DNA from: Corynebacterium sp. HMSC27B11
GTDB taxonomy: Bacteria > Actinomycetota > Actinomycetes > Mycobacteriales > Mycobacteriaceae
Direction of reading: 5' to 3'
Length of the DNA: 64,000 nucleotides
NCBI RefSeq assembly: GCF_001815985.1
Contig: NZ_KV823552.1
Coordinates: 79,971 to 143,970 of the forward strand
Made by a program: the position numbers and the translations under genes
The notes under the pieces: generated by a model
Database searches by the model: none
Seen by the model: only the letters and a program-made list of their open reading frames with translations
What the model was told of the DNA's origin: nothing
Shown: positions 52,221 to 60,157 of the stretch, piece by piece
How the letters are laid out: every line of letters begins with the position of its first letter
Numbering within the stretch: position 1 is the stretch's first letter

Positions 52221-53213
52221 GTGAGCTCTCAAAATTACTATCCCCAGCAGCAGCCCCAATTCTCCGGCTACCCGGCCCAGCAGGCGCCGGAGAAGAAGTC
52301 GAAGGCGCCGAAGATCCTGGCCATCATCGTGGTCATCGTGCTCCTGCTCGCGCTGATCGCCGAGTTCGGCGCGCGCTGGTACATCAAGCATGAGATCACC
52401 AACGCCATGACCGAGGCCTCGGATTCGCGCATGGCCGAGGACCCGAAGGTCTCGTTGGGCACCACCCCTGTTCTCTTTGGTCTGGTGCAGGGCTCGCTGC
52501 CCCACCTGGAGGTGGAGGTCCCCTCCAGCATCGACGTCTCCTATGAGGACAACGACCCCAGCCGCCCGGTCATCACCGGCATGCCGCGCACCCATATCAC
52601 CGGCAAGAAGCTCTCGATGGGGGAGAACCCGGAGGACATGATCTTCGGGGAGCTGACCGTCGACGCGGAGCTGCCGAAGGAGGTCATGAAGGCGGAGATG
52701 ATCGCCAACCAGTCCGGTCAGTCGGGCGATGACCTGATGAGTCAGCTTCTGCAGGTCAATGACGTTGTGCCGAACGCCAAGGATCAGACCCTCGAGGTGC
52801 AGTTCAGCGGTGGGCTGGCCAGCATCGTGATGAGCCCGAAGATCGAGCAGGGCCAGCTGACGATGGAGGTCTCGGCAGTGAAGGTCTTCGGCCAGGAGCT
52901 GCCGGATGTCCTCGCCGAGACACTCGGCGGCGCGGTCGAGGATTCCGTGGACCAGAACACGCCGGGTGGCCTGGAGGCCCGGGACGTGCGCGTCACCAAC
53001 CGGGGCCTGCAGATCTCCCTGCACGGCACGGACGTCCACATCGACGAGCTACAGAACTCCCTGAACGAGGCGGGCCAGCCCCAGCAGGGCGGGCAGGACA
53101 GCCCGCGCGGGGGTCGCAGCAACGACGGCGCTGGGGACGATACCCCGGCCGGGGAAGACCGCCCGGGGGCCGTGGGCTCCGGCGGCGAGATCTTCAACCG
53201 GGCTGCGGCTTAA
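52221..53213 (+). CDS. LmeA-like (DUF2993) membrane-anchored phospholipid-binding protein
   Basis: 330 residues from a GTG start. A Gln/Pro/Tyr-rich cytoplasmic tail (1-27) leads to one helix (KILAIIVVIVLLLALIAEFGARWYI), then an extracytoplasmic beta-rich domain of the DUF2993/LmeA family (VSLGTTPVLFGLVQGSLPHLEVEVPS). The C-terminal 55 residues are Gly/Gln/Asp-rich and disordered. In mycobacteria LmeA binds phosphatidylinositol and aids lipomannan elongation; a comparable envelope role is inferred. Confidence 0.82.
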   Translation: MSSQNYYPQQQPQFSGYPAQQAPEKKSKAPKILAIIVVIVLLLALIAEFGARWYIKHEITNAMTEASDSRMAEDPKVSLGTTPVLFGLVQGSLPHLEVEVPSSIDVSYEDNDPSRPVITGMPRTHITGKKLSMGENPEDMIFGELTVDAELPKEVMKAEMIANQSGQSGDDLMSQLLQVNDVVPNAKDQTLEVQFSGGLASIVMSPKIEQGQLTMEVSAVKVFGQELPDVLAETLGGAVEDSVDQNTPGGLEARDVRVTNRGLQISLHGTDVHIDELQNSLNEAGQPQQGGQDSPRGGRSNDGAGDDTPAGEDRPGAVGSGGEIFNRAAA

Positions 53214-53232
53214 GCCCCCTACCAAACCCCGG

Positions 53233-53952
53233 CTACTGCTGCGGAGCGTCCTCGAGGATGGCGCGCGCAGCGGATACCCCCAGGCGGGTCGCCCCCGCCT
53301 CGATCATGGCCACGGCTTGCTCCCAGGTGCGAATGCCGCCGGAGGCCTTGATCCCCACCCGGCCGCGCTTGCCCATCCGATCCAGCTCATCGGCCATGAT
53401 CCGCACAGCCTCGACGCTGGCGCCTCCCGCCGGATGGAAGCCAGTGGAGGTCTTCACGAAATCCGCGCCGGCGCGAGCGGCCGAACGCACTGCAGCGCGC
53501 AGCTGCTCCTCGGAAAGCACCGCGGATTCCAGGATTACCTTCAGCACCGCTGGCGCGGGTAGCGCCTCGCGCACGGCCATGATCTCCGAGAGCATGGCAT
53601 TCTCATCGGCGGCCACAGCATTGGCCACGTCAATGACCATGTCCACCTCATCGGCGCCCTGTTCCACCGAAAAGCGGGCCTCGGTCGCCTTGATGAGGCT
53701 CTGGTGCTTACCGGAGGGAAATCCCGCCACCGTGGCCACGCGCAGCCCGGGGTAATCCCCCGAGATCGGCAGCATGGACGGGGATACGCACACCGCGCCA
53801 CAGCCAAGTTCCTGGGCCTCGCGGAGCAGAGCCCGCACGTCCTCCCGGCTGGCGTCGGTGGCCAGCAGGGTGGCGTCCATAATCTGAGCGACCGACTCGC
53901 GGCTCGGGGACACGGACCCTGACGAGTTCTGGGAAGCAGCCACGGCTACCAC
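53233..53952 (-). CDS. deoC: Deoxyribose-phosphate aldolase DeoC
   Basis: A 239-residue TIM-barrel aldolase splitting 2-deoxyribose-5-phosphate into glyceraldehyde-3-phosphate and acetaldehyde. Motifs: [40 protein letters not shown], the Schiff-base lysine in [13 protein letters not shown] and the second lysine in [16 protein letters not shown] start at 53952 overlaps the stop of the DUF2516 gene by seven bases; GTG 53943 is an alternative without overlap. Confidence 0.92.
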   Translation of the reverse strand: MVAVAASQNSSGSVSPSRESVAQIMDATLLATDASREDVRALLREAQELGCGAVCVSPSMLPISGDYPGLRVATVAGFPSGKHQSLIKATEARFSVEQGADEVDMVIDVANAVAADENAMLSEIMAVREALPAPAVLKVILESAVLSEEQLRAAVRSAARAGADFVKTSTGFHPAGGASVEAVRIMADELDRMGKRGRVGIKASGGIRTWEQAVAMIEAGATRLGVSAARAILEDAPQQ

Positions 53953-54266
53953 GCCCCGGAGGCGTTATCGAGGACGTCGCGGATCGCCGGGCGAACATCC
54001 TGCCAGTAGATACCGACGATCACCGCACCGATGATCCACAGTGGGAAGGCACCGCCACCGAAGATGCCGAATAGGCCAGTCAGCGCTGCCCCGCCCCCAA
54101 GCAGCAGCCAGTTCTGCTTCTTGCGGTTGATGACCTCGAAGGCATCATCGCGGGTCATTGCCACCTGGGCAGCGGCAGCAACCCCCAGGATCAGAACGAT
54201 CACGGACAGGGACATATACAGGTAGAAAGCCACCTGGAAGCCGATGAGTATTGCGGGATTCATCAT
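53946..54266 (-). CDS. DUF2516 membrane protein
   Basis: A 106-residue protein with three hydrophobic helices: [49 protein letters not shown] and [15 protein letters not shown]. The charged loop [17 protein letters not shown] between them is typical of DUF2516. Such a protein precedes deoC in mycobacteria, as I recall; the genes overlap here, so they are coupled. Function unknown. Confidence 0.83.
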   Translation of the reverse strand: MMNPAILIGFQVAFYLYMSLSVIVLILGVAAAAQVAMTRDDAFEVINRKKQNWLLLGGGAALTGLFGIFGGGAFPLWIIGAVIVGIYWQDVRPAIRDVLDNASGAW

Positions 54267-54327
54267 GGCCTCATCCTAGTGCACGCCCCGGACACGCAGC
54301 GGGAGCGGCAGGCCACCGTCCCTTCCG

Positions 54328-55653
54328 CTAGAAGAGCCAGCCGATCAACTGCGCCAGCGAGTAGATAGCCAGCCCCGCCAAGGCGCCCACGACGGTGCCA
54401 TTGACGCGGATGAACTGCAGGTCCTTGCCCACCATCAGCTCGATGCGGTCGCTTGCCTCCTCAGCGTCCCACCGCTCCACGGTCTCACCGATGATGCTAG
54501 TGACCTCACCTGCGTAGTTTTCCGCCAGGTAGGCCGCCGCCCCCACCAGCCGGTCTTCCAGGTTTTCTCGCAGCTGTGGTTCCGCGAGCACCCGGTTGGC
54601 GAATTCGGTGACCCAGGCCGCGATGCGGGTGCGCAGCATGGAGTCTGGGTCCTCGGCCTGCTCTGCGAGCACGTGCCGGGTGTTCTCCCACACGGTCGCC
54701 GGGAGGGCGGTGATGGGCCCGGAGTTGAGGATGTCTTCCTTGATGTTCTCCATGCGTTGGATCATCACCGGGTCGTGCTGAAGGTCGCGGGCCAGACCCG
54801 CGATGAAGCTGCGAAACTGCTGGCGGGCCTCGTGGTTCGGGTTGGCCCGCACCGCAGCGGTGAAGTCCACGACCTCGCGGTAGACGCGGTCGCCGACGAG
54901 CTCGCGGACGAAGCGGGGCGCCCAGCGCGGGGTGCGCTCGTCGATGAGGTTGACGATGAAGTCCTCCGACTCGCGGGCCTTATCGTCCATCCAGATGACG
55001 GCCGCGTCCACCAGTGGCTCGGTGCGCCCTTCGTCGATGAGCTGCTCTAGGCCGCGCCCCATCGGTGGACCCCACTGTGGTTCGCGGAGGCGGTCGATGA
55101 CCATCACGCGTAGGACGGCCTCGACCTCCTGGGCGTTCACCCCGTTGACCGTCAGCCGGATCAGCTTGCCGATCTCCCGGCTGATGACCTGGTCCCCCTC
55201 GGATTCCACAACCCACTTGGCGGCCCGTGTAGGCAGGTGAGCGGCGCGCAGCTTCTCGGAGATCAGGGTGGCGTTGAGGAAGTTCTCGCCGACGAACTCC
55301 GACAGCGAGTGGCCGACCTGATCCTTCTTGCGTTTGATGATCGCGGTGTGTGGGATCGGCAGGCCCAGTGGGTGGCGGAAGAGCGCGGTGACGGCGAACC
55401 AGTCCGCGATGCCACCCACCATGCCGGCCTCAGCGGCGGCCTGGACGTAGCCGACCCAGGCCGGGGCATTGCCGCCGTGATCCACGATGCGGCAGATGGC
55501 GAAGACGATCGCCGCGAAGATCAGCAGACCCGAGGCGATGGCCTTGTGCTTGCGCAGGTCATGGCGCCGCTGGGCCTCGGACTCCGGGGAGGGGCCGGGC
55601 ACTGGCAGGCTGCTGCTTGCTGGGGCGGGGTTATCAATGCTGCGATGGCTCAC
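54328..55653 (-). CDS. DUF445 membrane protein (YjiN-like)
   Basis: About 441 residues from a GTG start. Helix one (ASGLLIFAAIVFAICRIV) and the region YVQAAAEAGMVGGIADWFAVTALFRHPLGLPIPHTAII are the DUF445 signature; a long helical soluble domain follows (about 130-410), and a C-terminal helix (NGTVVGALAGLAIYSLAQLIGWLF) closes it. Upstream in-frame ATG 55722 is possible but the Pro-rich start from GTG is more natural. Function unknown; E. coli YjiN is of this family. Confidence 0.83.
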   Translation of the reverse strand: MSHRSIDNPAPASSSLPVPGPSPESEAQRRHDLRKHKAIASGLLIFAAIVFAICRIVDHGGNAPAWVGYVQAAAEAGMVGGIADWFAVTALFRHPLGLPIPHTAIIKRKKDQVGHSLSEFVGENFLNATLISEKLRAAHLPTRAAKWVVESEGDQVISREIGKLIRLTVNGVNAQEVEAVLRVMVIDRLREPQWGPPMGRGLEQLIDEGRTEPLVDAAVIWMDDKARESEDFIVNLIDERTPRWAPRFVRELVGDRVYREVVDFTAAVRANPNHEARQQFRSFIAGLARDLQHDPVMIQRMENIKEDILNSGPITALPATVWENTRHVLAEQAEDPDSMLRTRIAAWVTEFANRVLAEPQLRENLEDRLVGAAAYLAENYAGEVTSIIGETVERWDAEEASDRIELMVGKDLQFIRVNGTVVGALAGLAIYSLAQLIGWLF

Positions 55654-55837
55654 CCCACCAGTATCGCAGCTTTGGGCCTTCGGCGGTCCCCTCGCCCCGG
55701 CCGGCACGCGCCACACTCCCACTCCGATTGACTGCCCCCGGTGCGGAGAACGAGCTGCCTAATCTCACCCGCATCTTCCCCGGGGTCGATGCACTGGCCA
55801 GGTCTCGTGCTCCGCGGCATGACCGGGAACGGCATGC

Positions 55838-55888
55838 AAAAAAGGCCACCCCGGTCGCCGTCCTCAATGACGGGGACCGGGGTGGCCT
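55838..55888 (-). terminator. Terminator of the sdh operon
   Basis: A perfect 14-bp stem AGGCCACCCCGGTC/GACCGGGGTGGCCT with an 18-base loop that itself has a CGTC/GACG stem; on the minus strand it is followed by six T. It lies about 70 bases after the stop of the small membrane protein gene and is a strong rho-independent terminator. Confidence 0.92.
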
Positions 55889-55960
55889 CAAGTACTAGCT
55901 TTGCGGGCTACGTTGGAGGTGCGTGCCCTGCGCGTTCATTACGCGCTCGCTAGCCAAATT

Positions 55961-56275
55961 CTAGTGGATGCGACCACTGCGCTTGACGTACTCGCGGTAG
56001 TTCGCACGGCCGATGTGGACCATGGCGAAGCCACCGAAGAGGAAGAGCGCAGCACCGATCAGACCTGCGATAACGAACCCGGTTGCATTGTCGCTACCGG
56101 CTGCACCAGCCAGGCCGTAGATCGCCATGCCGAAGAAGGCCAGGGAGCTCAGGATGGAGCCCATTGCGACCCAGGTGATAGAGCGGTGCAGAGAAGAGTG
56201 CGGCGCATCGTAGCTCGACGGGACGAAGCCGTCCTCGTAGTAACGCTCCATGTGGAGGTTTTCAGCGAGAGCCAT
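55961..56275 (-). CDS. Small membrane protein of the sdh operon
   Basis: A 104-residue protein with a polar N-terminus (about 1-30) and two helices (SITWVAMGSILSSLAFFGMAIYGLAG; GFVIAGLIGAALFLFGGFAMVHIG), then a basic tail. A comparable protein follows sdhB in C. glutamicum (cg0448, from memory). It may assist assembly or act as an accessory subunit of succinate dehydrogenase; no domain is known to me. 45 bases separate it from the sdhB stop. Confidence 0.8.
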   Translation of the reverse strand: MALAENLHMERYYEDGFVPSSYDAPHSSLHRSITWVAMGSILSSLAFFGMAIYGLAGAAGSDNATGFVIAGLIGAALFLFGGFAMVHIGRANYREYVKRSGRIH

Positions 56276-56320
56276 TTCTTTCCTACTTTCCGGAAAACCT
56301 GTATGTATCTACAGCTTAAC

Positions 56321-57070
56321 CTAGTCGTCCTTACCGCGGAAGGCAGCGCGTGCGCGCTCCTTCGTGATTGCGGCAACGGCGGTCAGCGGGATGCCAGCTG
56401 GGCAGACGTCCGCGCACTCGCCGTACAGGGAGCAGTGACCGAAGTTGGTCTCCACCTCGTCGACCATGGCGCGGGCGCGCTTGCCGCGCTCCTCGCGACC
56501 CATCGGGGACAGGGTGAGGTGAACCAGCTTCGCGCCGGTGAACAGGTGAGCAGCGCCGTTCGGGCACGCTGCGACACAGGCACCACAGCCGATGCAGGCC
56601 GCGTGGTCCAGAGCCTTCTCCGCGTCGGAGTGGTTGACCAGCAGGTCGTCGGCGTCCGGTGCGGTACCAGCCTGGACGGAGACGAAGCCGCCCTTCTCCA
56701 TGACGCGGTCCAGTGCGGAACGGTCGACGACCATGTCCTTGATGACCGGGTAGGCAGCGGAGCGCAGCGGCTCCAGCTTGATGGTGTCGCCATCGTTGAA
56801 GGAAACCAGGCGCTGCTGGCAGGCAGGCTTGTTCTGGTCTGGACCGTGCGGACGGTCGTTCACCATCAGGCCACAGGTACCACAGATACCCTCGCGGCAG
56901 TCAGAGGCGAAGGCGAAGGGCTCCTTGCCAGCCTCGACGTACATGGTGTTGACGTGGTCCAGCAGCTCCAGGATGGACATCTGTTCTGCGGCGTCGTCAA
57001 CCTTGACGGACTCGAAGTGGCCTTCGGCGTTCGGGCCCGCCTGACGCCAAATTTCAAGATTCAGCTTCAT
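56321..57070 (-). CDS. sdhB: Succinate dehydrogenase iron-sulphur subunit SdhB
   Basis: A 249-residue subunit passing electrons from SdhA to menaquinone. [2Fe-2S] site CREGICGTCGLM with a downstream Cys (ACQQR), [4Fe-4S] site CIGCGACVAACP and [3Fe-4S] site CSLYGECADVCPAGIP. Its ATG overlaps the sdhA stop. The cluster order is as in type B (di-haem) Sdh of Gram-positive bacteria. Confidence 0.95.
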   Translation of the reverse strand: MKLNLEIWRQAGPNAEGHFESVKVDDAAEQMSILELLDHVNTMYVEAGKEPFAFASDCREGICGTCGLMVNDRPHGPDQNKPACQQRLVSFNDGDTIKLEPLRSAAYPVIKDMVVDRSALDRVMEKGGFVSVQAGTAPDADDLLVNHSDAEKALDHAACIGCGACVAACPNGAAHLFTGAKLVHLTLSPMGREERGKRARAMVDEVETNFGHCSLYGECADVCPAGIPLTAVAAITKERARAAFRGKDD

Positions 57071-59103
57071 TACTTGTAATTCCTTGTCATCAGCGGGATT
57101 CGATCGAAGTACAGCGGCTCGGAGTGGCGGATGAACTTCTCATCGCCGTTCGACTCCCAAGCGGAGACGAAGCACCAGTTGTCATCGTCACGCTCGGCCT
57201 CGCCGTCCTCGGAGAGGTGGTCATCGCGGTAGTGGGCACCGCAGGACTCGTCGCGGTCCAGTGCGTCGACGCACATGAGCTCGCCGAGATCCAGGTAGTC
57301 GGCCACGCGCAGTGCGTACTCCAGCTCCTGGTTCATCTCGTTGGCTTCGCCAGGGACGTGGACATTGGCCCAGAATTCCTTGCGCAGTGCGCGGATCTTC
57401 TCGATGCCGTCCTTCATGTCCTCGACGTTGCGGGACACGCCACAGGAGAAGTACAGGATCTCACCGAGCTGACGGTGGTAGTGGGCCGCGCCGTGTGGCT
57501 CCTCGCCACGGATGTTCATGATCCGGTCGATGCGCTTCTGAGAGCGTTCCAGGGCCTCCTGTGCAGCCGGGGAGTCCTCAGCCGAGACCTCCTCGCCCAG
57601 CAGCGGTGCCAGGTAGTTCGGGATCGTGAACGGCAGGGTGAACCAGCCCTCGACGGAGGAGGAGAGCAGGGAGTTAGCACCCAGTCGGTTTGCACCGTGG
57701 TACATCCAGGAAGCCTCGCCGGAGCAGAAGAGCCCAGGAATGGAGGTCATCTCGTGGAAGTCGGTCCACAGGCCACCCATGGTGTAGTGGCAGGTCGGGG
57801 CGATGCGCATCGGGGTCTCGTACGCGGACTCACCGATGGCCTCCTCGTACATCTGAATCAGGTTGCCGTAGCGCTCGCGGATGGTGTCCTTGCCGAGGCG
57901 CTTGATGGCGTCACCCAGGTCCAGGTAGACGGAGTTCTTCTTCGGGCCAACGCCGTAGCCAGCGTTGATCTGCTGGGCGTTCGCGCGGGACGCGATGTCA
58001 CGCGGGACCAGGTTACCGAATGCCGGGTAACGACGCTCCAGGAAGTAGTCGCGCTCGTCGTCCGGGATGTTGTTCGGGTCGCGGTCGTCGCCCTTCTTCT
58101 TCGGGGTCCAGATGCGGCCGTCGTTACGCAGGGACTCGGACATCAGAATGGTCTTGGACTGCCAGTCCGAGTTGACCGGCAGGCCGGTCGGGTGGAACTG
58201 CACGAAGGACGGGGACGCCATGTAGGCACCCTGGTCGTAGGCGCGCATGATGGCGGAGACGTTGGAGTTCTTCGCCAGGGTGGACATGTGGTACACGTTG
58301 CCGTAACCACCGGTGGCCAGCACGGTTGCGTGGCCGGTGTGAGCGGTCAGCTCACCGGTGATCAGGTTGCGCATCACGACACCCTTACAGACGCCGTCCT
58401 CGACGATGACGTCCTGCATGTCTGCGTGGGTGAAGATCTCCACGTTGCCGGCACCGATCTGGCGGTACAGCGCGGAGGTCGTCGCCAGCTGCAGCTGCTG
58501 ACCCGTTTGACCACGGGTGTAGTAGGTGCGGGAAACCTGCACGCCACCGAAGGAACGGGTTGCCAGGGTGCCGCCATACTCGCGGGAGAACGGTGCGCCG
58601 ATGGCGTTCATGTGGTCGATGACCTTCGGGGACTCCATGGCCAGGCGCCAGCAGTCGTTCTCGCGGCAGCGGTAGTCGCCACCCTTGACCGTGTCCTTGG
58701 TGTGGAGGTAGGTCGAGTCGTTATCCAGCTTCTTACCGCGGGAGGAGTTCACACCACCCTGCGCAGCAATGGAGTGCGCGCGGCGTGGGGAATCGTGGTA
58801 CGTGAAGACCTTCACGTCGTAGCCCAGCTCGCCGAGGGCTGCAGCGGCAGCGCCACCGGCCAGGCCGGTACCGACGATCAGGACGCGGAACTTGTTGCGG
58901 TTCAGCGGGGACACCAGGCCGAAGTGGTCCTTGGCGTAGGTCCACTGCTGATCCTGGCCGACCTCGTGCGGGGCGTTGTCCTTCAGAACCTTGCCGACGG
59001 TCACGCCGTCGACGGAGGACTCAGGCGCGGTGAAAGCTGCGACTGCCTCGTCGTAGTTGAAATCCGCAGTTTGGTTGTGCGGGTGATTAATAACATCGCT
59101 CAT
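57070..59103 (-). CDS. sdhA: Succinate dehydrogenase flavoprotein subunit SdhA
   Basis: A 677-residue FAD subunit oxidising succinate to fumarate. FAD loop VLIVGTGLAGGAAAAALGELGY, the covalent-FAD His region RRAHSIAAQGGVNSSRG, active-site FVQFHPTGLP, and CHYTMGGLWTDF near the substrate site. The C-terminal part has VPGEANEMNQELEYALRVADY. Length suits the long class of type B enzymes. sdhC precedes it by 30 bases. Confidence 0.96.
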   Translation of the reverse strand: MSDVINHPHNQTADFNYDEAVAAFTAPESSVDGVTVGKVLKDNAPHEVGQDQQWTYAKDHFGLVSPLNRNKFRVLIVGTGLAGGAAAAALGELGYDVKVFTYHDSPRRAHSIAAQGGVNSSRGKKLDNDSTYLHTKDTVKGGDYRCRENDCWRLAMESPKVIDHMNAIGAPFSREYGGTLATRSFGGVQVSRTYYTRGQTGQQLQLATTSALYRQIGAGNVEIFTHADMQDVIVEDGVCKGVVMRNLITGELTAHTGHATVLATGGYGNVYHMSTLAKNSNVSAIMRAYDQGAYMASPSFVQFHPTGLPVNSDWQSKTILMSESLRNDGRIWTPKKKGDDRDPNNIPDDERDYFLERRYPAFGNLVPRDIASRANAQQINAGYGVGPKKNSVYLDLGDAIKRLGKDTIRERYGNLIQMYEEAIGESAYETPMRIAPTCHYTMGGLWTDFHEMTSIPGLFCSGEASWMYHGANRLGANSLLSSSVEGWFTLPFTIPNYLAPLLGEEVSAEDSPAAQEALERSQKRIDRIMNIRGEEPHGAAHYHRQLGEILYFSCGVSRNVEDMKDGIEKIRALRKEFWANVHVPGEANEMNQELEYALRVADYLDLGELMCVDALDRDESCGAHYRDDHLSEDGEAERDDDNWCFVSAWESNGDEKFIRHSEPLYFDRIPLMTRNYK

Positions 59104-59133
59104 AGCCGTTTACTCCTTAACAGACTCGCGAGC

Positions 59134-59919
59134 TTAAACGCCTGGGACGAATGGCACTTGCTCAATGCCCCCGAACAGCACAGCCAGTGGGATAGAGATA
59201 TTGCCGATGAGGATCAGGGCCGGGACCAGGTAGGAGATCCACAGGATCACCTGGCGCCAGCGGTGGCCGGTGATACCCAGGTCCGAGGATGCGGTCCAGA
59301 TGCCGTGAGACAGGTGGGCGAACAGGATGAACATCGCGACGATGTAGATGATCGCCACTGCCGGGCGCTCGAAGGAGGCCACGAGGTTCTGGTAGGCGGC
59401 GTGGTTGCCGTCAACAGCCTCGGTGAACTCGCTGGACGCAACCGGCTGGACACCCAGGGTCAGGTCCAGGATGTGGAAGATGATGAACAGCAGCAGCACG
59501 ATGCCGGTGACCGGCATGGTGCGTGCGGAGAAGGTATTCCAGTTGCTGACCATGCCCTTGCGGCGGAAGCGGCCGCGGGACTGGTGGCTGCGGCCGACCA
59601 GTGCGAACGCAAACCACACGTGCAGCACGATTGCCACGAGCAGCACGATGCGGAAGATCCACAGCATGCCGCCCTCAGGCAGGATCGGCGAACCGACCTC
59701 GCGGAGGAAGTCCGCGTAAGTATTGAGGCCCTCAGCGCCGGTGTAAACCTTCAGGTTTCCGAGCATGTGGACCAGAACAAACAGGCCGAAGATGATGCCG
59801 GTGATGGCCATCGTCAGCTTCATAACCCAGGTTGGGATGCCCGGCTTTTCGCGCAGGGCTTTCGTCGTTATTTTCCCGTGGACAAGGGCGTCCCGGTTTT
59901 CGTCATTCTTTACAGTCAT
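59134..59919 (-). CDS. sdhC: Succinate dehydrogenase cytochrome b subunit SdhC
   Basis: A 261-residue membrane anchor with five helices, of the type B family with one large subunit carrying two haems. Candidate axial His lie in FVLVHMLGNLKVY, VLHVWFAFALVG, FIIFHILDLTLG and FAHLSHGIWTA. It carries electrons to menaquinone across the membrane. The first gene of sdhC-sdhA-sdhB-small membrane protein. GGAGGTG lies just before the ATG. Confidence 0.94.
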   Translation of the reverse strand: MTVKNDENRDALVHGKITTKALREKPGIPTWVMKLTMAITGIIFGLFVLVHMLGNLKVYTGAEGLNTYADFLREVGSPILPEGGMLWIFRIVLLVAIVLHVWFAFALVGRSHQSRGRFRRKGMVSNWNTFSARTMPVTGIVLLLFIIFHILDLTLGVQPVASSEFTEAVDGNHAAYQNLVASFERPAVAIIYIVAMFILFAHLSHGIWTASSDLGITGHRWRQVILWISYLVPALILIGNISIPLAVLFGGIEQVPFVPGV

Positions 59920-60034
59920 GGCACCTCCAGTGTCGTAATAACTCTACGAGCTTGGAGACCTTGGTCACTAACTGCCATGGTCCACCCTGGGGTTTTACAC
60001 CCTATTTGGGGCAAAATCACAGGAAATGCAGCTA

Positions 60035-60058
60035 TTGCGCAACAACTTCGTTGCGTAA
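60035..60058. promoter_or_regulatory. Candidate operator upstream of sdhC
   Basis: An inverted repeat TTGCGCAAC-6-GTTGCGTAA (one mismatch in 9) lies 116-139 bases upstream of the sdhC ATG. I do not recognise the regulator: it does not match the GlxR, RamB or DtxR consensus that I know. Confidence 0.4.
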
Positions 60059-60091
60059 ATAACCCCGAGCCACACCAGTCGCACCAGCCAC

Positions 60092-60136
60092 AAAACTCCC
60101 CGCCCGGTGGCAACGACGGCCACCGGATGCGGGGAG
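60092..60136 (-). terminator. Terminator after the GH65 gene
   Basis: A nested hairpin: outer CTCCCCGC/GCGGGGAG (8 bp) and inner CCGGTGGC/GCCACCGG (8 bp), followed on the minus strand by TTTTG. It lies 22 bases after the stop of the GH65 gene. Confidence 0.85.
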
Positions 60137-60157
60137 AAGAACAGGACGTGTCCGGAC

